This document shows, in pieces, positions 1 through 8,537 of a DNA stretch of 64,000 nucleotides (its first letter is position 1; each line of letters opens with the position of its first letter). The notes beneath the pieces were generated by a model that searched no databases, was not told where the DNA came from, and saw only the letters and a list, made by a program, of their open reading frames with translations. The translations under genes were made by a program, and so were the position numbers. This DNA is from Streptomyces sp. NBC_01465 (GTDB lineage: Bacteria > Actinomycetota > Actinomycetes > Streptomycetales > Streptomycetaceae): assembly GCF_036227325.1 (NCBI RefSeq), contig NZ_CP109467.1, forward strand, positions 1 to 64,000, read 5' to 3'.

Positions 1-230
1 GCCATGGCGCTGCGCGCCATGCAAGCGAGCCAGGTCGCTGCGCTCCCTGGCCGTCCCCGCTTCGCGGGGGATGGCCGGTTCGCTTCGCTCACCGTCAACT
101 GCGGGGAATCGGGCCCGCGTTGCGGGCCCGGGCCGGCCTTCGGCCGGCCTGTGGCTTCCGCTGCGCTGCAGCCACTTCGGGCGGGCTGCGCTTCGCGCAG
201 TCCGCCTGCGGGCCTGTCGGCCCGAGCAGC
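1..230. repeat. Telomere-like array of short hairpins
   Basis: At least seven inverted repeats are packed into 230 bases. Perfect or near-perfect stems with 3-nt loops lie at 3-21 (CATGGCGC, loop TGC), 55-69 (CCCCGC, loop TTC, inside an outer GGCC pair at 49-52/73-76), 111-129 (GGGCCCGC, loop GTT), 131-149 (GGCCGGCC, loop TTC) and 181-205 (CTGCGC, loop TTC, extended by GCGG/CCGC). Further stems are at 29-51, 151-175 and 209-224. Loops set in GCTTCGC or GCTGCGC contexts are characteristic of Streptomyces telomeres, where they fold the 3' overhang left after replication. The TtrA-like helicase and the tap-tpg genes nearby support this reading. The extreme end itself may lie outside the window. 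Confidence 0.7.
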
Positions 231-237
231 AGCGAGG

Positions 238-456
238 CTACTCCCAGGAGCCGCCGTGGATGTTGAGGGCGGCTCTGCAGCTGAAATCGGTGTCGATCGG
301 CACTTCCCACCGGTCAGCGGACTCTTGTAGGGCTCTTCTTACTTCTTCGTGGGGGCGGCCCCAATGGGTGCGGGAGACTTCCTCCCACACGGTCCGGATC
401 TTCATTGCCTGCTCGACTAGGCTTAGAAGATCTGCTTCCGGTGAAGATTTCTCCAT
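238..456 (-). CDS. Small hypothetical protein (72 aa)
   Basis: The 72-residue product is acidic and predicted largely helical. It starts MEKSSPEADLLSL and contains charged stretches such as WEEVSRTHWGRPHEEVRR. A good ribosome-binding site (AAGGGAGA) sits about 6 nt upstream of the ATG, which is the main reason for calling it. I see no known domain, signal peptide or membrane segment. It is transcribed towards the hairpin array and is the outermost gene in the window. Function is unknown. Confidence 0.5.
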   Translation of the reverse strand: MEKSSPEADLLSLVEQAMKIRTVWEEVSRTHWGRPHEEVRRALQESADRWEVPIDTDFSCRAALNIHGGSWE

Positions 457-805
457 CTCGCTCTCCCTTCAAACAGCTGTTCTGGTCTCTCGGGTGTCCT
501 CTCAGCGGGGCGTGCCGATCGGTGGTTGCGAGCCGGAGTGTAGTGGCGTCCGGGATGCGGCAGAAGTGGTTCTGTTCAGGTTCCTCAAGGCGTGTGTTTC
601 ATTTTATTGATCGGATAGACTCTGGAATCGGAGCGCACCTCTCCAGGATGCTCGGGAGAAGGTGTAGATCCGCCGAATGGGCTTTGTCGGTGCTCGGCGA
701 GGCCGCGCAGCGAGTGTCAGTCCAACCGGGGCTCTTATTGTCCGTCTACGTGACGGCTTCCTACGCTCCGATCGACCGTATGGCATCCAGGAGAAGGCAG
801 GCGCA
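457..805. other. Intergenic region between divergent genes
   Basis: No convincing gene. The region separates the minus-strand small gene from the plus-strand helicase gene and should hold promoters for both. A locally AT-richer patch at about 595-630 is the likeliest promoter area for the helicase, but no clear -35/-10 pair stands out. Confidence 0.4.
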
Positions 806-3328
806 ATGTCGACCACGCACCGCGCCGATCAGCGGGGGGCCGCCCAGCGGGAAGCCATTGACGCGGTCCTGCGTGCGCTCGAGTTGCCTGCCGGCTCGCT
901 GGTGCCCGAACGAGGGCTTCGCACGCAGGTGATCATGGCGACCGGGTCCGGGAAGACCCGGGTGGCGGTCCGCAGCGCGGAGGAGCTCCATGCGGGCCGT
1001 GTGTTGGTGCTCGTGCCTTCGCTGGACCTGCTCGCCCAGACCGAGACCGCGTGGCGTGAGGGAGGCCGGCGGGGGCCGGTGATCGGGGTGTCCTCGCTCC
1101 GTGGTGAGGAGGCGTCCTTCCCCCACACCACGGACGTGGACGAGGTGGTGGAGTGGACGAGGGGTCTGGAGAAGGTGACCGTGTACGCCACGTACGCCAG
1201 CCTCGGACTCGGCACGCTGGAGCGGGCGCACGCCGCGGGCCTGGCGGCCTGGGACCTGATCGTCGTGGACGAAGCCCACCGCGTTTCGGGCCGGATCGGG
1301 AAGCCGTGGGCGGTCGTCCACGACAATCAGAAGATTCCCTCCCTGCGCCGTCTCTACATGACCGCCACGCCCCGGTTGTGGCAGCTCGGGGACGAGGACG
1401 AGACCGGCGCGCCGGGCGAGCTGGTCGCGAGCATGGACGATAATCCGGACGGGCCGTTCGGTGGCCGGTGCTTCACGCTGACGCTCTCGGAGGCCATCGA
1501 CCGGGGTATCTGTGCCCCCTACCAGGTCGTATGCGTGGACGTCACTGACACCGCGCTCCAGGCTGTGCAGCTCCTGGGCGCGGAGGGCCGGTCGGTAGAG
1601 GTGCGCGGGGCGCGGCTCGCCGCTCTGCAGACCGCCCTGGTGAAGGCGTCGGCACAGGAAGGGTTCTGCCGCACGCTGGTCTTCCACCACCTGGTGAAGG
1701 AGGCCGAAGCGTTCGCGGCCGGCCTCCCCCAAATCGCCGCGCAGCTGCACGCATCCGACCCCGAGCTGTACCCGGCCACGATCTGGGCCAACTGGCTGTG
1801 CGGGGATCACAAGCCGCTCCACCGCCGCCGGCTTCTTGGAGAGTTCGCCGCCGGGATCGCTACGGACGGCACCGTGGTGGAGAAGTGCTTCCTGTGCTCG
1901 GTGAAGGTGCTGGGCGAGGGTGTCGACACCAAGCACTGTGACTCCGTGTATTGGGCGGATGTGCGCGGGTCTATGCCCGACCTGGTCCAGGCGGTGGGGC
2001 GGGCGCTGCGGATGCAGCCGGGCGAGGGCAAGGTGGCTTCGCTCGTGGTGCCGGTGCTGCTCGGACCGGGCGAGAGCGCGGACAGCATGCTCACCAGCCG
2101 GGCGTTCGGCGGGCTGGCCAAGCTGCTGGAGGCGCTGCGGGCGCACGATGCCCGGATCGTGGAGACCCTCGCGGAGCAGCAGGCACCAAGTGCCTACAAG
2201 CCTGCGGTGCAGGACGAGAGAGGGATGAGCAGGGCGGGGAGCGGCGAAGGGTCTGACGGCGTGAGTGCCCCCGCGAAGGCCCTGCTGAAGTTTTCCACGC
2301 CCCGCGATCCCGCTGCCCTGGCTGCGTTCATCAACCTGCGCGTCCTCAATCCGGAACACGAGCACTGGCGGCGCGGCGTGGAAGCGGCCGTCATCTACGC
2401 CCGCGAGCGCGGCGACCTGAAGGTGCCGTTCACGTTCCGCGTGCCCGCCGTCGACGACCAGGAGGCGAAGGGCGAGGGGTGGCCGGCCTCGCTCGCGGGG
2501 TTCCCGCTGGGGCAGTGGACCGCTGATGCGCGCCGGTCCTACGCCCGCGGGGACATGGACCAGGACCGCGTTGCCCAGCTGGAGAAGCTCGGCATGATCT
2601 GGTCCCACTTCGACGTCGCGTGGCAGGAGGGACTTGCCGCCGCGCGCGGGTGGGCCGCCGAGAACGGGCACCTCCTGGCGCCGCTGGGCGCCACCTTCCA
2701 GGGCGCAGCGGTGGGCATCTGGCTGAAGAACGCGCGGGCCGCCGCCCGCAAAGCGCAGGACAACGAGCGACGGCGCGCGCAGGGGCTGCCGGTTCAGTCG
2801 TCGGCCGGGGCGCTGTCAGAGACGCGGCGCGAGCAGCTGGAGGACATCGACGCATCCTGGTGCCCGTCATGGCCCGTGGCGTGGCAACGGTGCTTCCACC
2901 TGGTGCGGCTGCACCTGAACGCGGGCCAGGCGCTGCCCATCGCAGCGGGCGAGGTCCTGCGTCAGGGCGAGGACCTGGGGCGGTGGGTGACGTCGGTGCG
3001 GGACAAGTGGGACCAACTCACCAGCGTGCAGCAGTGGATGTGCGAACACGTCCTCGGGATCGAGCCTGCGCCCGAGGAGGAGAAGCCGAAGCGGCCCCGT
3101 ACGCAGGCCGACAAGTGGACCGCCCACCTTGGTGCGGCCCGGCAGTTCTTCGAGCGCGAGGGCCACCTCAAGGTCCCCCGCAAGCATGTCGAGACCGTGC
3201 TCTCCGAGGACGGCCGAGAGGACCAGTACCGCCTCGGGGCGTGGGTCAGCAACCAGCGGAGCCGGGCCGCCGCGCTGACCTCGGAGCGGATGGGGCAGCT
3301 GTCCGAGGTCGGGATGCGGTGGTCCTGA
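806..3328 (+). CDS. Superfamily 2 helicase with helicase-associated repeats (TtrA-like)
   Basis: An 840-residue ATP-dependent helicase/translocase. The N-terminal half carries the Walker A motif ATGSGKT (residues 45-51), the DEAH box (155-158) and the SAT-like motif TATP (about 186). Motifs V/VI follow (GEGVDT and QAVGRALR). The C-terminal half (from about residue 530) contains three to four tryptophan-rich helicase-associated (HA) repeats, including WQEGLAAARGWAAENGHL and WTAHLGAARQFFEREGHL. Helicases with HA repeats typically occupy the outermost position on Streptomyces linear replicons, where TtrA is linked to conjugal transfer of linear DNA. The start at 806 is chosen because GGAGAAGG lies about 9 nt upstream; an upstream in-frame start at 677 has no ribosome site. 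Assignment to TtrA rests on architecture and position, not on a sequence search. Confidence 0.85.
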   Translation: MSTTHRADQRGAAQREAIDAVLRALELPAGSLVPERGLRTQVIMATGSGKTRVAVRSAEELHAGRVLVLVPSLDLLAQTETAWREGGRRGPVIGVSSLRGEEASFPHTTDVDEVVEWTRGLEKVTVYATYASLGLGTLERAHAAGLAAWDLIVVDEAHRVSGRIGKPWAVVHDNQKIPSLRRLYMTATPRLWQLGDEDETGAPGELVASMDDNPDGPFGGRCFTLTLSEAIDRGICAPYQVVCVDVTDTALQAVQLLGAEGRSVEVRGARLAALQTALVKASAQEGFCRTLVFHHLVKEAEAFAAGLPQIAAQLHASDPELYPATIWANWLCGDHKPLHRRRLLGEFAAGIATDGTVVEKCFLCSVKVLGEGVDTKHCDSVYWADVRGSMPDLVQAVGRALRMQPGEGKVASLVVPVLLGPGESADSMLTSRAFGGLAKLLEALRAHDARIVETLAEQQAPSAYKPAVQDERGMSRAGSGEGSDGVSAPAKALLKFSTPRDPAALAAFINLRVLNPEHEHWRRGVEAAVIYARERGDLKVPFTFRVPAVDDQEAKGEGWPASLAGFPLGQWTADARRSYARGDMDQDRVAQLEKLGMIWSHFDVAWQEGLAAARGWAAENGHLLAPLGATFQGAAVGIWLKNARAAARKAQDNERRRAQGLPVQSSAGALSETRREQLEDIDASWCPSWPVAWQRCFHLVRLHLNAGQALPIAAGEVLRQGEDLGRWVTSVRDKWDQLTSVQQWMCEHVLGIEPAPEEEKPKRPRTQADKWTAHLGAARQFFEREGHLKVPRKHVETVLSEDGREDQYRLGAWVSNQRSRAAALTSERMGQLSEVGMRWS

Positions 3329-3557
3329 TGATGGACGTCGTCGTCACCGCGGCCGCCACACTCGCGGCCAGTTAACTGCTCGGGGGCTGCGTCCCTGGCG
3401 GCGTACGGGCGACTGGGCGACCGACCAGGTCCGCTTCACCGGAGCGTGGGGCCGAGGCGGCACCGTGCGGCAGGCTCTCGTCGTCCTGGTCCACGTCGTC
3501 ACCGCGCCGCGCACCAGCTGGCGCATCGGCACACCGGCACACCGGCATCGTCTGGCC

Positions 3558-3594
3558 CGAAGGCCCGCATCAGCGATGCTGACGCGGGCCTTCG
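3558..3594. terminator. Hairpin between convergent genes
   Basis: An 11-bp perfect stem (CGAAGGCCCGC with GCGGGCCTTCG), extended inwards by CAG/CTG, lies between the helicase stop and the end of the next minus-strand gene. It probably ends transcription from both sides. There is no clear T-run, which is usual for Streptomyces. Confidence 0.55.
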
Positions 3595-3626
3595 GCGTGG
3601 CGCAGGCATGCTCAACGCCGTCGGGG

Positions 3627-3887
3627 TCAGTCGTCGTCGGGGGCGGTCGGCGAAGGCGGTGCGGTCCGGTTCAGGAGGCGTTCACGGTGGCTGCGCCGGT
3701 CTCTCCACCACTCCAGGCGGTCGCGAGAATTCTGGGGAAGTGCGGCCTGCAGGATCAAGGTGAGGGCACCGGGCAGCGAGGCGGCCAGGAGGATCCACCA
3801 GGGCGCGCCAGATGCGGAGAGCGCGACGGGCGGTGCGGACGAGGCGAGGCCGGCCCCGAGCAGGGACGTGGTGTTGGGGGCGGGCAT
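3627..3887 (-). CDS. Small membrane protein, paralogue of the 11.2 kb gene
   Basis: An 86-residue protein with a short N-terminus, one or two hydrophobic segments around APPVALSASGAPWWILLAASL and GALTLILQAALP, and a strongly charged C-terminus (RDRLEWWRDRRSHRERLL). A perfect AGGAGG lies 6 nt upstream of the ATG at 3887, which sets the start. It is closely similar along its whole length to the product of 11234-11491: both share SGAPWW, LPGA, PQNS and RLEWWRDRR. This suggests duplication within the subtelomere. The tryptophan/arginine-rich tail would lie on one face of the membrane. No function is known. Confident that it is a gene. Confidence 0.75.
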   Translation of the reverse strand: MPAPNTTSLLGAGLASSAPPVALSASGAPWWILLAASLPGALTLILQAALPQNSRDRLEWWRDRRSHRERLLNRTAPPSPTAPDDD

Positions 3888-4033
3888 GTGGGCCTCCTGA
3901 CGCTGATTGGAGGGCCCAACGTGACAGTTGCTGCGATAGTCCATTCGAGGTCTTCGGCGTCGTCGCAGGTCGCTGCCGATTAACCACGGACAACCGGCGT
4001 ATTGGCGCCGGACAAAGCGAACGGGGGCAGGCC

Positions 4034-5881
4034 ATGGCACGGCCGTTAGGACCGCCGAAGGGCCGTACGGCCGCGGCGAACACGTTCGCCATGTGGCTGC
4101 GCACGATCATCGGCGACAAGACGGGAGCCGACCTCGAGGAGCGGTTCCACTACAAGAGCTCCGCCTGGTCCGACTACCGCCAGGGCAGGACCCTCATCTC
4201 CGAGGAGTTGCTGCGCACGCTCGTCGAGACGTACGTCAGCGGACCGGGTGAACAGGCGGAGGAGTTAGCCACCGGCAAGCGGCTGCTGGATGCGGCGCGG
4301 GAGGCCGCACAGCTCCTGGACGCCCCGCCCGGACAGCGCTCCGCGCCGCCGGCGGGCCGCAGCGAGGGCCGGGTCGACCTCGTCGATGCCCTGGTACGCC
4401 TCGACAACGCCCGGCAGTTGCAGATCGACGCGATCCAGAAACTCGCCGATTCCGAGCGCACCCGCGACCACTTCGAGCGCATCGCGGCCGCCCTGCAGGA
4501 GAGGTGCGACCTCCTGGAGGCCGAACTCAAAACGGTCCGCATCCAAGCCCGCGAGGAAGCCCGCACCGAGCTGCGCAGAGAACTCGACCTGTCGGTCGAA
4601 TACCGGCGCCAGGCCGACGAGAAGCTCGCGCAGGCCCGACGGACCGAAGAGCACGCCCGCACCCTGCAGGCCACCGCCACCCAGAACGTGACCCGGGAGC
4701 GCATCGTGCTGCGCGAGGCCGAACAAGACGAGGCATCCGAGACCGAAGAGGAGCTGCCCGCCCCGGTGGTGTCCATCGCCGAGGAGCTGGGACTGCTGCC
4801 CCTGGACCTGATACCCGATCTAATGCGGGTCGGCCAGGAACGGCTCGACGACCAGGACCAGGAACTGGCTGCACTCGACGAGAAGATCGGTCTCAGCACG
4901 ACAGAGGGCGATGACGGACACGAGAGCGAGGAGAGCGGCGGCACGGTCCTCCAAGGCGAGGTGGCCCGTGACTCCTCATCCGCGAGCGCACCAGCCACAA
5001 AAGAACAGGGGGACGTCCACGCCGACGCAGCGGACCAGCCGGATCCGGGAGTTGTCCGCGGAGAACAACCGGAGAACCCGGAGAACTCTGTGACCAGCAA
5101 CGATCCTGCATCAGGTTCTCCGGACAACGACGATGGGACGACCGGAGAACCGGCCGACCTGCGACAGGACGAAATCCTTCTCGGCCTCCTCGCGGACGCC
5201 ATCACATGGACCTTGTTCGGCGAGGCCCTGCGCCACCTGCACACCCGGGCAGGGACCGAAGCTCCCTCTCTCACCATCCTGGCCGCGGTCGTACGCGGCG
5301 ATGGCAACGAGGGAGGCACCACAACCATGCTTGAGCAGCGAGTCGAGAGCTGGCTCAAGGGGGAGCCGATGTACTCGCACCACTTGAGCCGGTTGGTACG
5401 GAGCATGGGGGCGAGCAATCTGGAGGCCGAGGCGTTCCTCCTGGCCCGCGAGCGCATTGTCGCCGCCGAGAATGAACAGACGCAGCACCCTCAACCGGCG
5501 AACATCTCCGGACTCAGGAGAAAGACGGCCTGGACCATCGCTCTCGTGACGTCCCTGCTGATGGGCGGGCCCACGGCCGCCTGGACGGCCGGTGTGCAGG
5601 CGCACCCCGGAATCTCCGTCTGGCAACTGATCCTTTACGCGATCGGCACCTTGGTCGCCTTCTGCCTGGTGGGATTCCTTGGCGTCGGGATGATCATCAC
5701 TGCGCTGGGGGTGGAAGGCTCAGCGGCCGAGGACGCTCCTGCGACCTTCATCTTGATTGTCGGGCTTCTGGCTGGCCTTGCTGGTCTCGTCGCGCCGTGG
5801 GTCATCGGTACGGACGTCCTCGGCCACTGGCTCGCCGACCAGGTCGGGCTGCTCCCCGCACCGTCCGGGAAGCACGGCTGA
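4034..5881 (+). CDS. HTH/coiled-coil membrane-anchored protein
   Basis: A 615-residue protein starting MARPLGPPKGRTAAANTFA. The first ~100 residues look like a divergent DNA-binding domain (TGADLEERFHYKSSAWSDYR, then LISEELLRTLVETYV). A long coiled coil follows (about 115-235; ARQLQIDAIQKLADSERTRD onward), then an acidic low-complexity linker (about 235-400). A helical region comes next, and three hydrophobic segments lie near the C-terminus (about 498-605). The coiled-coil design and N-terminal arrangement resemble the TPR protein at 8538-10442. The ATG at 4034 is preceded by ACGGGGGCAGGCC, a weak ribosome site. The architecture suggests a membrane-tethered sensor or scaffold. Function is not known. 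Confidence 0.75.
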   Translation: MARPLGPPKGRTAAANTFAMWLRTIIGDKTGADLEERFHYKSSAWSDYRQGRTLISEELLRTLVETYVSGPGEQAEELATGKRLLDAAREAAQLLDAPPGQRSAPPAGRSEGRVDLVDALVRLDNARQLQIDAIQKLADSERTRDHFERIAAALQERCDLLEAELKTVRIQAREEARTELRRELDLSVEYRRQADEKLAQARRTEEHARTLQATATQNVTRERIVLREAEQDEASETEEELPAPVVSIAEELGLLPLDLIPDLMRVGQERLDDQDQELAALDEKIGLSTTEGDDGHESEESGGTVLQGEVARDSSSASAPATKEQGDVHADAADQPDPGVVRGEQPENPENSVTSNDPASGSPDNDDGTTGEPADLRQDEILLGLLADAITWTLFGEALRHLHTRAGTEAPSLTILAAVVRGDGNEGGTTTMLEQRVESWLKGEPMYSHHLSRLVRSMGASNLEAEAFLLARERIVAAENEQTQHPQPANISGLRRKTAWTIALVTSLLMGGPTAAWTAGVQAHPGISVWQLILYAIGTLVAFCLVGFLGVGMIITALGVEGSAAEDAPATFILIVGLLAGLAGLVAPWVIGTDVLGHWLADQVGLLPAPSGKHG

Positions 5882-5928
5882 CCCGGGTAGCCGTGAGAGG
5901 AGGGCGTGCTCCCCACCCGCGTGCAGCG

Positions 5929-6140
5929 TCAGCGCCCGCAGTGCGGGCACCGTGTGCTCGCACTGCGCCCTCGGGTGGCGATGGGTTCGCCCATCTCGCG
6001 CAGGCGCCCCGGTGGTAGAAGACGGTCGAGGTCGAGAGGCCGACCGCTTCCGCGAGTTCGCGTATGGAGGGCTCCTCGCCGTACTTGGCGACGTACGCAC
6101 GCGAACTGCGCAGGATCCGGGTCTGACTGTCCGCGATCAT
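5929..6140 (-). pseudogene. LexA-type winged-helix protein, frameshifted
   Basis: The ATG at 6140 overlaps the stop of the upstream gene (TGATG). The first ~42 codons encode a clear LexA-like DNA-binding domain (TRILRSSRAYVAKYGEEPSI then RELAEAVGLSTSTVFYH). At about 6005-6012, in a run of Gs, the frame is lost. One added base restores GRLREMGEPIATRGRS and the C-terminal zinc-ribbon-like ending CPHCGR-stop at 5929. The unshifted frame instead runs on to 5802 into the neighbouring gene. The expected product is a ~70-residue regulator. This is either a real one-base deletion or a homopolymer sequencing error. It is the last gene of a short minus-strand operon. Confidence 0.7.
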
Positions 6141-6379
6141 CACGAGTTTTCCCCCAGCGCTCCGGTGCGGGCCAGCTCCTTCAGCGCGACCCGGGCCGCG
6201 GGCGTGCCCGCCGGACTCTCCCAATAGGGGTGCGAGGCGATCCTGCGGGACAACTGCAGCAGGCGCCGGCGCTGTGCCGCCGAGCCGGTCGACTGTGCCT
6301 CGGCGGCGAGCTCGGCGTAGGTGCGATACCAGTGGGTCTGGGCCTCCAGGAGGTCCGCGGGGAACGGGTGCGAGGTCAT
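6140..6379 (-). CDS. Small conserved-looking hypothetical (79 aa)
   Basis: Starts MTSHPFPADLLEAQ and contains HWYRTYAELAAE, RRRLLQLSRRIASHPYW and AARVALKELAR. It is helical, without membrane segments or known catalytic motifs. Its stop codon overlaps the ATG of the LexA-like gene, so the two are translationally coupled. No strong ribosome site precedes it; in-frame ATGs lie 12 codons upstream and at 6379, and the second matches the natural start of the compact domain. From memory, similar small proteins accompany LexA-like regulators on Streptomyces mobile elements; this was not checked by search. Confidence 0.65.
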   Translation of the reverse strand: MTSHPFPADLLEAQTHWYRTYAELAAEAQSTGSAAQRRRLLQLSRRIASHPYWESPAGTPAARVALKELARTGALGENS

Positions 6380-6434
6380 ACATTGATTGCAACACCTGTT
6401 CGAATTTGAGGTCAAAGAGACGCGCGGGACCCGA

Positions 6435-6659
6435 CTACTCGGCGCCTTCCTCGGTCTCCGGGGGCAGCGGGGATGCGTCGCCGTACAGGTAGGCCCACAC
6501 CCCCTCCTCCCCCGGCACTCGGTACGGAGCCGAAGGGCCGGTGAGATTCCGGCCGGAGACCAGGGACCAGGCCACGGCGAGGGTCGTCTCCTCGTCGGCC
6601 GACTGCACGGTGATGCGGGCGAGGCCGGGCTGGGACAGATACGCGGGGCGGGGGCTCAT
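6435..6659 (-). CDS. Small hypothetical protein (74 aa)
   Basis: The product begins MSPRPAYLSQPGLARITVQS and continues with DEETTLAVAWSLVSGRNLTG and PYRVPGEEGVWAYLYGDA. A mixed alpha/beta pattern and good Streptomyces codon bias support coding. It lies 55 bases upstream of the 6140-6379 gene on the same strand and is probably in the same operon. The start is uncertain: an alternative is 10 codons further upstream at 6689. No function recognised. Confidence 0.6.
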   Translation of the reverse strand: MSPRPAYLSQPGLARITVQSADEETTLAVAWSLVSGRNLTGPSAPYRVPGEEGVWAYLYGDASPLPPETEEGAE

Positions 6660-6783
6660 ACCCGGGCGGACGCAAGGATCCCGTGCCACGGTTCGGGAAA
6701 CGGTGCGGAGTTCACCCTCTGGTGTAGCGCTGCTGGTCAGGGTTAGTCGGAACCCACGTAGGAAGGGTGCGGTTCCTGGTCCA

Positions 6784-7197
6784 TCAAGTGATCACGAGCA
6801 GCATGATCCACATTACCGAGGCCAGGATCGGCAGCCCGTAGACCATGAAGGGCCACGTTCTAAGCCCCGGCTCTCGGCACGCCGCTTCAGTCTCGGCAAC
6901 GTCAGGAAACCTGTCGATGACGCGCTGCTGGATCGCAGTGCAGAACTTGAGATGCCGATGCCCAACGAAGAGCCATGTCAGGGTCAATGCGATCCCGAAC
7001 GCTGCCATGACACGTGCTGGTGTGTTCATCCCGTCTGGTTTTGCGATGGTGCTGTAGGCCACGGCAAGCAGCGACTGAGCGATGAGAAACAAGTTGCCCC
7101 GCTGGAAAAGCAGGATCTCTTCATGGAGCACGTGTCCCCATAAGCGGGCGTCAGCTGCTTTCTCTTGCTCTGGGTTCGTGTGGCCGTCCGGTGCCAT
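6784..7197 (-). CDS. Small integral membrane protein
   Basis: A 137-residue protein beginning MAPDGHTNPEQEKAADARLW. It has three hydrophobic segments: LFLIAQSLLAVAYSTIA, VMAAFGIALTLTWLFVG and MVYGLPILASVMWIMLLVIT. A conserved-looking cytoplasmic motif GHRHLKFCTAIQQRVIDRFP follows the second. This resembles two- or three-TM proteins of unknown function common in bacteria. It is the first gene of the minus-strand group ending with the LexA-like gene and is divergent from the recombinase. An in-frame ATG lies 36 codons upstream, but the hydrophilic start at 7197 gives the cleaner protein. Confidence 0.6.
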   Translation of the reverse strand: MAPDGHTNPEQEKAADARLWGHVLHEEILLFQRGNLFLIAQSLLAVAYSTIAKPDGMNTPARVMAAFGIALTLTWLFVGHRHLKFCTAIQQRVIDRFPDVAETEAACREPGLRTWPFMVYGLPILASVMWIMLLVIT

Positions 7198-7351
7198 GCC
7201 GCAGACGTACCCACTGCGTGATCGGAGGTATCGCTTCCGCTGCGCCTGAGGCACCGCACGACTGGGTCCGCTGAGTAAACGACTCGATTGAATGAGAGCG
7301 GTCACCGGTTGATCCTCCCGGCCTCCCCGGTCCCAACCAAGGGTCTCGCAT

Positions 7352-7377
7352 TGCAGATAACTCCCCTGTTATCTGCA
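7352..7377. promoter_or_regulatory. 10-6-10 inverted repeat upstream of the tyrosine recombinase
   Basis: A perfect inverted repeat, TGCAGATAAC (7352-7361), 6-nt spacer, GTTATCTGCA (7368-7377). A third copy of the half-site, GTTATCTG, lies at 7434-7441, just before the recombinase ribosome site. It could be an operator for the recombinase gene. The arm/spacer geometry also resembles a tyrosine recombinase core site (XerCD sites have ~11-bp arms and a 6-bp spacer). Confidence 0.5.
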
Positions 7378-7455
7378 GTCCGTGGCTCTCCGACCAGCAG
7401 GAACGTCCCCGCCGCACTGCGCGAAGAGGACCTGTTATCTGTGGCAAGGAGATCC

Positions 7456-8433
7456 GTGGCAACCGTCGTCCCCCTCAAGACCGGCTCCACAGCGGCGACG
7501 GTGCGCACCGCCGCCGACCGTTACCTCGACTCCCTCACCGTGGCGAACACCCGCCGGGCCTACACCACGACGCTCGGCAAGGTCGTCCCCGAGCTCGGCG
7601 AGGGCCGGCCGCTGACGGCCGTCGCCGACGACGAGGTCGGCCAGGCGCTCGAACAGCTCTGGGGCACCGCGGCCGCCAGCACCTGGAACTCCCGCCGTGG
7701 CGCGGTCGGCGGCTGGCTCTCCTGGTGCCACGAGGCGGGCCTGCAGCCGCCGCACATCCCGGCCTGGTGCAAGCGGATGCCCGACCCCGCCTCCGAGACT
7801 CCGGTCCGCTCCAAGACCGCCATCGACCGCCTGGTCGCGCGGCGCGATGTCGACCTGCGCGAGAAGACCACCTACCGGATGCTCTACGAGACCTGCGCCC
7901 GCGCCGACGAACTGCTCGGCATCAACATCGACGACCTCAACCTCACCGCCCGCCAGGCCCCGGTGAAGGCCAAGGGCGCCAAGGCCGTACGCCGGCGAGG
8001 CCAGGCCCGCGAGGACTACGCCACCGAGACGATCTACTGGGACGCCGGCACCGCCCGCCTCCTCCCCCGCCTGATCGGCGCACGCAACCGCGGCCCGCTG
8101 CTCGTCACCCACCGCAAGCCCGGCCCCGGCAAACTCCTCACCCCGCGCGACGTCTGCCCCGACACCAGCCTGGCCCGCCTCTCCTACGGCCAACTGCGCG
8201 CCCTGCTCGACCGGCACACCTGCGTCGGCGGCGAGGAAGGCACCGGCAGGGACCCCCACGAGTTCCGCCACTCCGGGCTGACTCACCTCGGCGAACAGGG
8301 CGTCTCCCTGCTGCTGTTCATGGCGAAGTCCCGCCACAAGTCGGTCAGCGCAGCCCGGAAGTACTTCAAGCCCGGCGCGGCCGCCCTCGCCGAAGTCACC
8401 AGCCTGCTCGCCCCCAGCGACAGAAGCCGCTGA
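7456..8433 (+). CDS. Tyrosine recombinase / integrase
   Basis: A 325-residue phage-integrase-family recombinase, which cuts and rejoins DNA through a tyrosine intermediate. The N-terminal SAM-like core-binding domain spans about residues 15-105. The catalytic domain shows all the expected residues: Arg149 (TCARADEL), His268 and Arg271 ([10 protein letters not shown]), His294 (SRHKS) and nucleophile Tyr303 (RKYFKP). GTG at 7456 is chosen because AAGGAG precedes it and the product then begins [17 protein letters not shown]; longer in-frame starts exist at 7288 and 7441. No excisionase gene or tRNA attachment site is visible nearby, so it does not look like a classical integrative-element module. 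Its target may be the inverted repeat just upstream. Confidence 0.85.
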   Translation: MATVVPLKTGSTAATVRTAADRYLDSLTVANTRRAYTTTLGKVVPELGEGRPLTAVADDEVGQALEQLWGTAAASTWNSRRGAVGGWLSWCHEAGLQPPHIPAWCKRMPDPASETPVRSKTAIDRLVARRDVDLREKTTYRMLYETCARADELLGINIDDLNLTARQAPVKAKGAKAVRRRGQAREDYATETIYWDAGTARLLPRLIGARNRGPLLVTHRKPGPGKLLTPRDVCPDTSLARLSYGQLRALLDRHTCVGGEEGTGRDPHEFRHSGLTHLGEQGVSLLLFMAKSRHKSVSAARKYFKPGAAALAEVTSLLAPSDRSR

Positions 8434-8537
8434 ACCACACCTCCTTGCCGGCAGGCCTGGCAAGAAGGTGTGGGCCGTCGACAAGTTCCGGCAGAGCTCC
8501 TCATTCGCGCCGACCCGCGGCTCTGATCTGTGCCCTT

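Noticed and set aside
761-2671. Long open frame antisense to the helicase gene
   Set aside because: High-GC codon bias leaves long open frames on the opposite strand. The product is Arg/Pro/Gly-rich with no domain, while the helicase frame has all its motifs.
7288-7455. N-terminal extension of the recombinase
   Set aside because: The extension has no ribosome site, contains the inverted repeat, and the domain begins naturally at 7456.
7352-8433. Integrative conjugative element or prophage around the recombinase
   Set aside because: No excisionase, relaxase, TraB/FtsK-like gene, tRNA or direct-repeat attachment sites could be found within the window.
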